64,000 nucleotides of DNA from Streptomyces violaceoruber (GTDB lineage: Bacteria > Actinomycetota > Actinomycetes > Streptomycetales > Streptomycetaceae), in contig JODI01000001.1 of assembly GCA_000720805.1 (NCBI GenBank), forward strand, positions 124,001 through 188,000, read 5' to 3'. Below are positions 49,923 to 57,777 of this stretch, piece by piece. The position numbers and the translations under genes were made by a program. Within the stretch, counting starts at the first letter, position 1. Each line of letters starts with the position of its first letter. Under the pieces are notes generated by a model. That model was not told where the DNA came from. It made no database searches and saw nothing but the letters and a program-made list of their open reading frames with translations.

Positions 49923-50008
49923 TTAGTGCATCGAGGGTACCAGGTCAAGAGGCGGGTGATCTTCCCTTCGGACGCACCTGATCTGGTGTCCGGGCCGTCG
50001 TTGGTATA

Positions 50009-50029
50009 TAGATGATTCATCTAGCTATA
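50009..50029. promoter_or_regulatory. Palindromic operator candidate upstream of the 50071 operon
   Basis: TAGATGATTCATCTA at 50009-50023 is a 15-base palindrome (7-base arms, one central base) followed by GCTATA. It lies 42 bases from the ATG of the crotonase gene. The second site for this half of the divergent region is at 49904-49922. Confidence 0.6.
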
Positions 50030-50070
50030 AAGATGGCTGTTCAGCCAACGGGCCCGTGGGAGTGACCTCG

Positions 50071-50910
50071 ATGACCGAGAACCCGACCCCGGTGATCCTC
50101 ACCGAGCTCACCGACGACGGGGTCATGCTCCTCACCCTGAACCGGCCCGAGCGGCACAACGCGTGGACGCTGGAGATGGAGCTGCTCTACAACGAGCTGT
50201 TCGATCGTGCGGAGGCCGATCCACGGGTCCGGGCCGTGGTGCTCACCGGTGCCGGCCGCAGCTTCTGCCCTGGGATGGACATGAGTGTGCTGGACGCGGC
50301 GTCCTCCGGCGCCCGTCCATGGCCGACGGACCAGCTTCCCCCGCGTACCCGCCCCATGTCCTTCCCCAAGCCGGTGGTGGCGGCCGTGAACGGCGCCTGC
50401 GCGGGCATCGGCTTCAACCAGGCGCTGATGTGCGACGTCCGGTTCGCCGTACCGCACGCCAAGTTCGCCGCCGCCTTCAGTGCCCGCGGGCTGGTGGCCG
50501 AGGACGGCGTGTCCTGGCTCCTGCCCCGACTGGTCGGCTACGGCAACGCCGCCGACCTGCTGCTGTCCTCGCGCCGGATCACCGGGACGGAGGCCCTGGC
50601 GATGGGGCTGGTCAACCGCCTGGTCGAGCCGGCGGAGCTGCTGGCGGCGGCGCTCGCGTACGCGACCGAACTGGCCCGCTCGGCCAGCCCGTACGCGATG
50701 TCCCTCATCAAGCGGCAGCTCGCCGACGACCAGGCGAGGACCTTCACCGACAGCCGGGACCACGCGGCCGCCCTGCTGGCCACGGCGAAGCGCGCCCCGG
50801 ACTACCGCGAGGGCGTGCTCAGCTTCATCGAGCGCCGGCCGCCGCGGTTCGCGGGACTGGGGGAGGCCGAGGCCGTGGCCCCGGCGCTTGGGCAGGAGGC
50901 GTCGTCATGA
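50071..50910 (+). CDS. Enoyl-CoA hydratase family protein
   Basis: A 279-residue crotonase-fold protein. NRPERHNAWTLEMELLYNEL, SFCPGMDMSVLDAA, AAVNGACAGIGFNQALMCDVRF and a Glu in GLVAEDGVSWLLPRLVG are present. Paralogous to 43227 but with a typical GLVAEDG active-site loop. The ATG at 50071 follows GGGAG with 8 bases; an in-frame GTG five codons earlier is less well placed. It overlaps the DUF2889 gene by 4 bases. Confidence 0.88.
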   Translation: MTENPTPVILTELTDDGVMLLTLNRPERHNAWTLEMELLYNELFDRAEADPRVRAVVLTGAGRSFCPGMDMSVLDAASSGARPWPTDQLPPRTRPMSFPKPVVAAVNGACAGIGFNQALMCDVRFAVPHAKFAAAFSARGLVAEDGVSWLLPRLVGYGNAADLLLSSRRITGTEALAMGLVNRLVEPAELLAAALAYATELARSASPYAMSLIKRQLADDQARTFTDSRDHAAALLATAKRAPDYREGVLSFIERRPPRFAGLGEAEAVAPALGQEASS

Positions 50911-51497
50911 CCCGCTCCGAACTCCCGCTGCACCGCCGCACGATCACCTTCACCGCGTTCGCGGAGGGCGGCGACGAGATCTCGGTCGAGGCGGAACTGA
51001 GCGACGTGCGCCCTTGGGCGGAGCCGTCGGCAGACGTCGTCCACCGGATGGTGCTCGCGGTCCGGGTACGTCTCGCCGACATGGTCGTCGTGCACGCCGA
51101 CGCGGACATGCGGACCTTCCCGCACGCCGAGTGCCCGTTGATCACCCCGGTGTTCGACGGGCTGGTCGGGCTCAGCGTCGCCGCCGGATACAACCGGGCC
51201 ATCCAGGAGCGGTTCCGCGGGGTGTCCGGCTGCTCGCACCTCCACGAGCTGGCCCGCGCCCTGGGCCCCGCGGTGGTGCAGGCGGCCATCTCGGCGAACG
51301 CGGGCCTGCGTTACGCCGGCGAGCAGTCCCACGACCCGCGCTCCACGGCCGGTGTGCTGAACAGCTGCCACATCTGGGCGCCGGACGGCGTGGGCCTGCG
51401 CAAGCTGGACACGGGCTGGGTCCCGGGGACCGGCCCGCGTCCGGTGCCGCCGCTCAGTATCTTCGAGGAACGTGAACCGGGGACGTCCGGCGCCTGA
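50907..51497 (+). CDS. DUF2889 family protein
   Basis: A 196-residue protein of unknown function with the DUF2889 pattern: an N-terminal strand region (TITFTAFAEGGDEISVEAELSD), FPHAECPLITP and GVSGCSHLHELARALGPAVVQA. The invariant Cys and His in GCSHLHEL suggest metal or thioester chemistry, not known. It is coupled to the crotonase (ATGA overlap), so it probably belongs to the same pathway. No close function is recognised. Confidence 0.75.
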   Translation: MTRSELPLHRRTITFTAFAEGGDEISVEAELSDVRPWAEPSADVVHRMVLAVRVRLADMVVVHADADMRTFPHAECPLITPVFDGLVGLSVAAGYNRAIQERFRGVSGCSHLHELARALGPAVVQAAISANAGLRYAGEQSHDPRSTAGVLNSCHIWAPDGVGLRKLDTGWVPGTGPRPVPPLSIFEEREPGTSGA

Positions 51498-51539
51498 ACG
51501 CGCTGGAAGGTCCGCGGTCGTCTCGCCTACCGTGGCGCG

Positions 51540-52073
51540 GTGACGACTCAGATGATCATTCTGAACGGTGGTTCCAGCTCGGGGAAGCCCGGGATCGTCC
51601 GGTGTCTGCAGGCCGTACTGCCGGACCAGTGGCTGGCGGTCGGGGTCGATACGCTCGTCGACGCGATGCCCGCGAGGATGCGGGCGTCGGACGGGGGAAT
51701 CCGGTTCGCGGTGGACGGCGAAGTGAGCGTCGGGGCGGACTTCCGGGCGCTGGACACGGCCTGGAGCGAGGGCGTCGCGGCCATGGCCCGGGCCGGCGCC
51801 AGGGTCATCGTCGACGACGTCTTCCTCGGCCGAGCGGCGTCCCAGCGGCGGTGGCAGAAGGCGCTGGTCGGGCTCGACGTGCTGTGGGTCGGCGTCCGGT
51901 GCGACAGCGCGGTCGCCGCGGGCCGTGAGATCGCCCGAGGAGACCGGGCCCGGGGAATGGCCGCGTCGCAGGCGGAGGCGGTGCACCGCGGGGTGACCTA
52001 CGACCTGGAGGTCGACACCACGCACACCGAGTCCCTGGAGTGCGCGCACCTCATCGCCGCCCGGGTCGGGTGA
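51540..52073 (+). CDS. Chloramphenicol phosphotransferase-like kinase with altered Walker A
   Basis: A 177-residue P-loop NTPase resembling chloramphenicol 3-O-phosphotransferase. Walker A is GGSSSGKP (residues 10-17): the Ser/Thr after Lys, which ligates Mg-ATP, is Pro. The residue equivalent to catalytic Asp37 is kept in [11 protein letters not shown], and [12 protein letters not shown] is the lid Arg region. Whether it confers resistance or acts on another alcohol is unknown, and the Pro change makes activity doubtful. A GTG start. It converges on the GH4 gene with no spacing. Confidence 0.78.
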   Translation: MTTQMIILNGGSSSGKPGIVRCLQAVLPDQWLAVGVDTLVDAMPARMRASDGGIRFAVDGEVSVGADFRALDTAWSEGVAAMARAGARVIVDDVFLGRAASQRRWQKALVGLDVLWVGVRCDSAVAAGREIARGDRARGMAASQAEAVHRGVTYDLEVDTTHTESLECAHLIAARVG

Positions 52074-53435
52074 CTAGGGCCCCAGGTAGGCGAGCTCGGG
52101 GAAGTGCCGCTGGTACGCGTCCAGCAGGCGCTTGGCGACGGTGTACGAGTCGATCAGCGGGTGGATGGTCAGCGCCTTGACCGCGTGGGCCCGCTCCGCG
52201 GTGGTCGCGGCGTGGATCACCGCCCGCTCGACCGCCTTGACGGCGCACACCAGACCCTGGCCGTGGTCGGGCAACGGGGCGCCGGCGATGGGGCGTGCGC
52301 CGTTGGCGTCCACATGGCAGGGGACCTCGATGACGGCGTCGTCGTCCAGGGCGGGGATCCGGCCGCGGCCCCGGACGTTGAGGATGAGCGTGGTGCGCTC
52401 GTCCCGGGCTATGGCCCGCATGAGAGCGAGGGCCACCTGCTCGTACCCGCCGGATTCCAGGTCGCACGAGTCCCGTTCGCCCATGCCGACGGCGTCGCGG
52501 TTCTCCGCCATGTAGGTGGTCTCGCGCTCCAGCCGAGTGGCGTCCCAGGCGTTCCAGGCGGCACGGGGCGCGGTCGGGCCCTCGCCCGCGGTGTCCAGCA
52601 AGTCGTAGAAGCGCTGCTGCTGCGTGTGGAGGAAGGCGCCGCGGGTGTGCTCGGCGGCCCGCGCGGTGCCGACCGACTCGCGGTGGAAGTAGTAGTAGTG
52701 CAGGTACTCGTTGGGCAGCGCGCCGAGCGTGCGCAGCAGGTCGGCGCCGAAGAGCTTGCCCTCCTCGAAGGAGGTCAGGGCCGCCTCGTTCTCGAACAGG
52801 GACGGCAGCAGGTTCCGGCCGTCGGCGTACAGGCCGCACAGCCAGCCCAGGTGGTTCAGGCCCACGTAGTCGAGGCTGGTGCGCGCCGGGTCGACGCCGA
52901 GCGCCCCCGCCACGCGGCGGCCGAGACCCACCGGGGAGTCACAGATCCCGATCACGCGGTCGCCGAGGAGGGCGGTCATGGCCTCGGTGACCATGCCCGC
53001 GGGGTTGGTGAAGTTGATGACCCAGGCATCGGGCGCCAGGGCGGCGATCCGACGGGCGATCTCCAGGGCCACCGGGATGGTGCGCAGCCCGTAGGAGATG
53101 CCGCCCGCGCCGACGGTCTCCTGGCCCAGCACGCCTTCCTCCAGGGCGATCCGCTCGTCCGCCGCACGGCCGGCCAGCCCGCCGACCCGGATCGCCGAGA
53201 ACACGAAGTCGGCCCCCGTCACCGCCTCGTCCAGGTCGGTGGTGACAGTGACTCCGGGCGGATCCGGGTGTCCGACCGCCTGGTCGGCGAGGACCTTGCC
53301 TATGGTCGTCAGCCGGGAGGCGTCCAGGTCGTACAGGGTCACGTCGGTGACGCGTCCTTCGCCCCGGTCGCCGAGCAGCGCCCGATAGACCAGCGGGACG
53401 CGGAAGCCGCCGCCCCCCAGGATCGTCAGTCTCAT
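52074..53435 (-). CDS. GH4 family 6-phospho-glycosidase
   Basis: A 453-residue NAD- and metal-dependent glycosidase. The N-terminal Rossmann motif GGGGFRVPLVYRALL, CDSPVGLGRRVA for the metal-binding Cys and GLNHLGWLCGLYADG for the metal-binding His match 6-phospho-beta-glucosidases. GAGGISYGLRTIPVALEIARRI and AWVINFTNPAGMVTEAM are further blocks. Its ATG overlaps the stop of the DeoR regulator gene. With the adjacent importer and hydrolase it forms a sugar-utilisation island. GH4 substrates are often phosphorylated. Confidence 0.9.
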   Translation of the reverse strand: MRLTILGGGGFRVPLVYRALLGDRGEGRVTDVTLYDLDASRLTTIGKVLADQAVGHPDPPGVTVTTDLDEAVTGADFVFSAIRVGGLAGRAADERIALEEGVLGQETVGAGGISYGLRTIPVALEIARRIAALAPDAWVINFTNPAGMVTEAMTALLGDRVIGICDSPVGLGRRVAGALGVDPARTSLDYVGLNHLGWLCGLYADGRNLLPSLFENEAALTSFEEGKLFGADLLRTLGALPNEYLHYYYFHRESVGTARAAEHTRGAFLHTQQQRFYDLLDTAGEGPTAPRAAWNAWDATRLERETTYMAENRDAVGMGERDSCDLESGGYEQVALALMRAIARDERTTLILNVRGRGRIPALDDDAVIEVPCHVDANGARPIAGAPLPDHGQGLVCAVKAVERAVIHAATTAERAHAVKALTIHPLIDSYTVAKRLLDAYQRHFPELAYLGP

Positions 53436-54196
53436 ACCTCGACCACCTCGACTCCCGCCTCGCGCAGACGGCTGCCGGTCTTCTCGTCGACCGGGGCGTT
53501 GGTCACCACGACGTCGATTTCCTCAGGACCGCACACCCGGGCCATCCCGGTGCCGGGGAACTTGCCCGCGTCCGCCAGCAGGACCACCTGGGCGCTGGCG
53601 GCGATCATCGCCCGCTTGACGGGCACCTCGACGGCGGTGGTGTCCAGCACCTGACCGTCGGGGCGGACCCCGCTGGTGCCGAGGAACAACCGGTCGGCGT
53701 GGACCTGCCGCAGGTTGTCCTCGGTGAGGAAGCCGACCAGCGAGCGGTAGTCGCGGCGGACCACGCCACCCAGCAGGATCAGCTGGACGTCCTTGTCGTC
53801 CTGGAGTTCCTCGTAGACGGCGAGGTTGCTGGTGATCACGGTCAGCGACCGGCCGTGCAGGTGGCGGGCCACCCGGTGGGCCGTGGTGCCGATGTCGAGC
53901 AGCACGGTCTCGCCGTCCCTGACGAGGTTCGCGCACCAGGCGGCGAGCGCGTCCTTCGCCTCGGCACGGACGCCGGCCACGTCGGCGAACGGGTCGTCCT
54001 CGCCCATCACGGGCGCGGCACCGCCGTAGACCCGCTTGAGCAGTCCCTCGTCCTCCAGTTGTACGAGGTCCCGGCGGATCGTGGCCTGACTCGCCCCGAC
54101 CTTCTCGGCCAGGGCGACCACCGAGATGGGCCCGTCCGCACGCAGGGCGCGAAGGATCAGCTGATGTCTCCGGTCAGCGAGCATGCCGCTGACCAT
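53432..54196 (-). CDS. DeoR-family transcriptional repressor
   Basis: A 254-residue regulator. The N-terminal HTH contains ALAEKVGASQATIRRDLVQLE, and the C-terminal sugar-phosphate isomerase-like domain contains DIGTTAHRVARHL and LTVITSNLAVYEEL. The ATG at 54196 has GAAGAG nearby; the ATG at 54184 (MLADRRHQ) is the alternative. Sugar-phosphates are the usual effectors. It is divergent from the importer operon at 54551 and its promoter region has the direct repeat CAAAGTCRCGCA, a candidate operator. Confidence 0.88.
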   Translation of the reverse strand: MVSGMLADRRHQLILRALRADGPISVVALAEKVGASQATIRRDLVQLEDEGLLKRVYGGAAPVMGEDDPFADVAGVRAEAKDALAAWCANLVRDGETVLLDIGTTAHRVARHLHGRSLTVITSNLAVYEELQDDKDVQLILLGGVVRRDYRSLVGFLTEDNLRQVHADRLFLGTSGVRPDGQVLDTTAVEVPVKRAMIAASAQVVLLADAGKFPGTGMARVCGPEEIDVVVTNAPVDEKTGSRLREAGVEVVEV

Positions 54197-54220
54197 ACTC
54201 GCGAACTCTTCAAACTCAAG

Positions 54221-54274
54221 CAAAGTCACGCATGAATGTCTCGATACTCGCTTGACCCTTGTCAAAGTCGCGCA
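54221..54274. promoter_or_regulatory. Direct repeat CAAAGTCRCGCA between DeoR and the importer operon
   Basis: CAAAGTCACGCA (54221-54232) and CAAAGTCGCGCA (54263-54274) are 42 bases apart, about four helical turns, with one mismatch. CTTGCGTAATTCAAG (54289-54303) is a short inverted repeat next to them. These are candidate DeoR operators. Confidence 0.55.
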
Positions 54275-54403
54275 CCGGGTGCACTCTCTTGCGTAATTCA
54301 AGCGAGGTCCGGACCCCACTCCGGTCGGCCGAAGCGGATGAACGGCGTATCCCGCCGTCATGGACGCGTCGGCACCGTCTGAGAGGACCAGCTCACACGC
54401 CCC

Positions 54404-54448
54404 GGGTGGCTGAAGGGTTCCCACCACGCCGATGCTCTTCAGTCACCC
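54404..54448 (+). promoter_or_regulatory. Predicted stem-loop in the leader of the second importer operon
   Basis: GGGTGGCTGAAG (54404-54415) and CTTCAGTCACCC (54437-54448) form a 12-bp stem (one G-U pair in RNA) with a 21-base loop. It sits about 100 bases before the binding-protein GTG in a gap of 354 bases without a gene. It could be an attenuator, an RNA-stability element or a protein site. A shorter stem is at 54342-54358. Nothing else coding-like was seen in the gap. Confidence 0.5.
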
Positions 54449-54550
54449 GGCCCTCCCGCTCCACCCCTCCACGGCTCACGACTCACAGGTCCTGTCGGAC
54501 ATACCGGATATGGCCGATGCGCAGAACCCGCCCAGAACTAGGAGAAGATC

Positions 54551-55831
54551 GTGGATCTTTCCCGCAGACGATTCCTTCAGGCCGCCGCCCTGACGGCCGC
54601 CGCGGCCGGCGCCACCGCAGCGTGCGGCGGCGGTTCAGGATCGAGCGGCAGCAAGGACAGCAAGAACCTGACGCTTTGGTACTGGGGAGGCGCGCTCAGC
54701 GACAAGGTGGTCGCCGAATCCAAGACGCACTTCAGCAGCCAGGTCAAGCTGACCACCAACTCCATCGGCGGTGACTTCAAGCAGAAGCTCACCACCACCC
54801 TCGCGGCGGGCGCGGCCGTGCCCGACATCACCGGCATCAAGGGGGAGGACATCGCCTCCTTCCTGCCCAACGGCAGCCGCTTCCTGGACCTGAACGACCT
54901 GGGCTTCAAGAAGCTCTCCTCCCAGTACCTGGACTGGAAGACCAAGCTCGCCCAGACCACCGACGGCAAGCAGATCGGTTTCCCGATCGACATCGGCCCC
55001 ACCGCGCTCTACTATCGCGCGGACCTGTTCGACAAGGCCGGGCTGCCCTCCGACCCCGCCAAGGTCGCCGCCGCGACCAAGACCTGGGACGACTACTTCG
55101 CACTCGGCGCCGAGCTGAAGAAGGCGTTGCCCGGCACCTACCTGATCAACAACCTCGGCTCGGTGTTCAACATCGCGGTCGGCCAGGGCACCAAGCGGTT
55201 CATCGACAAGAACAACCACTTCATCGGCGACCAGGACCACATACGCGCCGCCTGGGATCTCTCCGTGCGCCCCTACCAGCTCGGCCTCGACGGAAAGATC
55301 AACGACAACACCCACAACGCCGCCCTGAGCAAGGGCACCCTCACCACCGAACTCGGCGCAGCCTGGCACGCGTTGGACATCGAGCAGGCCGCCCCCAACA
55401 CCAAGGGCAAGTGGCATGTCAGCCCGAATCCCGGAGGACCGGCCAACCAGGGCGGCTCCTACCTCGCTCTGCCCAAGCAGTGCCGCAATCCCGAAGAGGC
55501 ATTCAAGATCATCAGTTGGATCCTCAACCCGGCCAACGACGCCCGAGGCTTCACCGACGCCGCCATCTTCCCGGCCTGTCCGGCCGCTTACGCGATGCCG
55601 GCCATGACGGGTCCGGACGCCTTCTTCGGCGGGCAGAAGATCATCGAGGTCTTCGGCCCGGCCGCCGAGGCCATCCCGGCCAGCTACGAGGCACCCGCCG
55701 ACGCCGCCGTCATGGCCCCCTACCTGACCGAGTTGACCAACATCGAGGCCAAGGGCAAGAAGCCCGACGACGCCTGGAAGGACGCGGTCAGCCAGGCCAA
55801 GCAGATCGGCCAGCGGCAGGGAGTGAGCTGA
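54551..55831 (+). CDS. Extracellular sugar-binding lipoprotein, Tat-type signal
   Basis: A 426-residue family-1 solute-binding protein. The N-terminus has the twin-arginine motif SRRRFLQ and a lipobox at ATAAC, so it is likely exported folded and lipid-anchored. NLTLWYWGGALSDKVV and PDITGIKGEDIASFLPNG lead; FPIDIGPTALYYRADLFDKAG is the hinge. The GTG follows TAGGAGAAG. First gene of the importer operon. The GH4 and phosphodiesterase genes suggest a glycoside or phosphorylated sugar ligand. Confidence 0.9.
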   Translation: MDLSRRRFLQAAALTAAAAGATAACGGGSGSSGSKDSKNLTLWYWGGALSDKVVAESKTHFSSQVKLTTNSIGGDFKQKLTTTLAAGAAVPDITGIKGEDIASFLPNGSRFLDLNDLGFKKLSSQYLDWKTKLAQTTDGKQIGFPIDIGPTALYYRADLFDKAGLPSDPAKVAAATKTWDDYFALGAELKKALPGTYLINNLGSVFNIAVGQGTKRFIDKNNHFIGDQDHIRAAWDLSVRPYQLGLDGKINDNTHNAALSKGTLTTELGAAWHALDIEQAAPNTKGKWHVSPNPGGPANQGGSYLALPKQCRNPEEAFKIISWILNPANDARGFTDAAIFPACPAAYAMPAMTGPDAFFGGQKIIEVFGPAAEAIPASYEAPADAAVMAPYLTELTNIEAKGKKPDDAWKDAVSQAKQIGQRQGVS

Positions 55832-55832
55832 C

Positions 55833-56840
55833 ATGTCCTCACCTCCGGTCACCGGACCCGCCGCGGTGCCCAGGCACCGCGGCGGGCCGGGCCCCACCCG
55901 GTTCCGCCCGCGGCGCACCCCGCCCCCGGGCGCCGTACGGGTCAGGCGTCGCGGGGTGCTGTCCCACTGGCGGCAGTACCTGGCGATCTCGCCCTTCTAC
56001 CTGGTCTTTCTCACCTTCTCGTTCTTCCCGGTCCTCTACTCGCTGTATCTGGCCTTCCAGCGCTGGGACGGCATCGGCGACATGCACTTCGTGGGGCTGC
56101 AGGAGTTCCGGTTCCTGTGGAAGGACCCCGTCTTCTGGCTGTCGATCCGCAACACCCTGGTGATCTGGGTGCTCTCCACCGTGCCCACGCTCGCCGGTGC
56201 CCTGGTGCTGGCGACGCTGCTGCATTCGGTGCGCCGCTTCAAGGGCTTCTACCGCATCGCCCTCTACGTGCCGAACGTCACCTCGATCGTCGCCGTGGCG
56301 ATCTTCTTCGGCGCGGTCTTCAGCAACAACTTCGGCCTGGTCAACGCGATCCTGGACACGGTCGGCATCTCGCCCGTCCCGTGGCTGAGCAACCCGTGGC
56401 TGATCAAGCTGGTCATCGCGCTCCTGATGACCTGGATGTGGACCGGCTACAACATGATCATCTACCTGGCCGGGCTCCAGACCATCCCGAAGGAGATCTA
56501 CGAGGCGGCCAAGCTGGACGGTGCCGGCCCCGTCCGCACCTTCCTCCAGATCACCATGCCGATCATGCGGCCCATCATTCTGTTCACCGTCATCATCTCG
56601 ACCATCAACGGCCTGCAGAGCTTCAGCGAACCCCAGATCCTCTTCGCCAGCGAGGCCGCCAACCCCAGCCTCGGCGGCCCCGGCCAGGCGGGCCTGACCA
56701 CGCTGCTGTACTTCTACCAGTCGGCCTTCGTCAACAACGACTACGGCTACGGCGCGGCCATCGTGTGGGCCTTCTTCGTACTGATCATCGTGCTGGTCGT
56801 CATCAACTGGCGCATCGTGCAACGAGGGAGGAAGGCATGA
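55833..56840 (+). CDS. Carbohydrate ABC transporter permease (MalF-like)
   Basis: A 335-residue membrane protein with a basic N-terminal extension of about 45 residues (RHRGGPGPTRFRPRRTPP) and about six spans. The EAA loop reads YEAAKLDGAGPVRTFLQITMP. Begins 1 base after the binding-protein stop and overlaps the next permease by 4 bases. No ATPase gene in the operon, so MsiK-type sharing is likely. Confidence 0.9.
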   Translation: MSSPPVTGPAAVPRHRGGPGPTRFRPRRTPPPGAVRVRRRGVLSHWRQYLAISPFYLVFLTFSFFPVLYSLYLAFQRWDGIGDMHFVGLQEFRFLWKDPVFWLSIRNTLVIWVLSTVPTLAGALVLATLLHSVRRFKGFYRIALYVPNVTSIVAVAIFFGAVFSNNFGLVNAILDTVGISPVPWLSNPWLIKLVIALLMTWMWTGYNMIIYLAGLQTIPKEIYEAAKLDGAGPVRTFLQITMPIMRPIILFTVIISTINGLQSFSEPQILFASEAANPSLGGPGQAGLTTLLYFYQSAFVNNDYGYGAAIVWAFFVLIIVLVVINWRIVQRGRKA

Positions 56841-57706
56841 CAGCAGTGGACACGACGCCGAGGGCGGTGGACACGAGGCGGTCCCGACGCCCCAGGGGCC
56901 TGAGCGCGCACATCTTCCTCGTCCTGGCTGTCCTGATCTCGGTCTTCCCGTTCGTGTGGACGATCATCATGGCGACCAACACCACCCAGGACATCTACAA
57001 GAGTCCGCCGAAGCTGACCTTCGGCTCCCATCTGCTGGAGAACATCCGGCACATGCTCAAGACCATCGACTTCTTCGGGTCGATGCTCAACACCGTCGTG
57101 GTCGCGTCCGTCACCACCCTCCTGGTGCTGTTCGTCGACTCCCTGGCCGCGTTCGCCTTCGCCAAGTTCGACTTCCCCGGCCGCAGGGTGCTCTTCGTCG
57201 CGTTGCTGGGGTTCATGATGCTGCCGTTGCAGCTGGGCATCCTTCCGCAGTTCATCCTGGTCTCCAAGATCGGCTGGGTCGGCACGCTCAGGGCACTCGT
57301 CCCGCCCGCCCTCGCCAACGCCTTCGGCATCTTCTGGCTGCGCCAGTACATCCAGAGCGGCGTGCCCGACGAACTTCTCGACGCCGCACGCATCGACGGC
57401 GCCGGGTTCTTCCGCCAGTACTGGAACATCACGCTGCCCATGATCAAGCCGGGGTTGTCCTTCCTCGCCATCTACGCCTTCGTCAACGCCTGGAACGACT
57501 ACATCTGGCCGCTCGTCGTGCTCACCAAGCCCGGCCACGTCACCCTGCAGGTGGCGCTCGCCCAGCTCAACGTCGCCCACAACACCGACTACAGCATGGT
57601 CATGGCCGGTGTGCTCATGGCTTCCGTCCCGATGCTCGTCGTCTTCTCGATCTTCGCCCGAGGCTTCATCGCGGGCGCGACGGAAGGCGCCGTGCAGGGC
57701 AGCTGA
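56837..57706 (+). CDS. Carbohydrate ABC transporter permease (MalG-like)
   Basis: A 289-residue membrane protein with about six spans and the EAA loop LDAARIDGAGFFRQYWNITLP. NTTQDIYKSPPKLTFGSHLLEN is the typical periplasmic segment after the first helix. The ATG at 56837 is preceded by GAGGGAGGAAGG and overlaps the previous stop. Confidence 0.91.
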   Translation: MTAVDTTPRAVDTRRSRRPRGLSAHIFLVLAVLISVFPFVWTIIMATNTTQDIYKSPPKLTFGSHLLENIRHMLKTIDFFGSMLNTVVVASVTTLLVLFVDSLAAFAFAKFDFPGRRVLFVALLGFMMLPLQLGILPQFILVSKIGWVGTLRALVPPALANAFGIFWLRQYIQSGVPDELLDAARIDGAGFFRQYWNITLPMIKPGLSFLAIYAFVNAWNDYIWPLVVLTKPGHVTLQVALAQLNVAHNTDYSMVMAGVLMASVPMLVVFSIFARGFIAGATEGAVQGS

Positions 57707-57777
57707 AGCCGTTGTCGATCCCGGCCTGCGAGGAGGCTGCTCCTCGGCGTCGAGAGAGGTATCGAGAGAGGTGAGGA

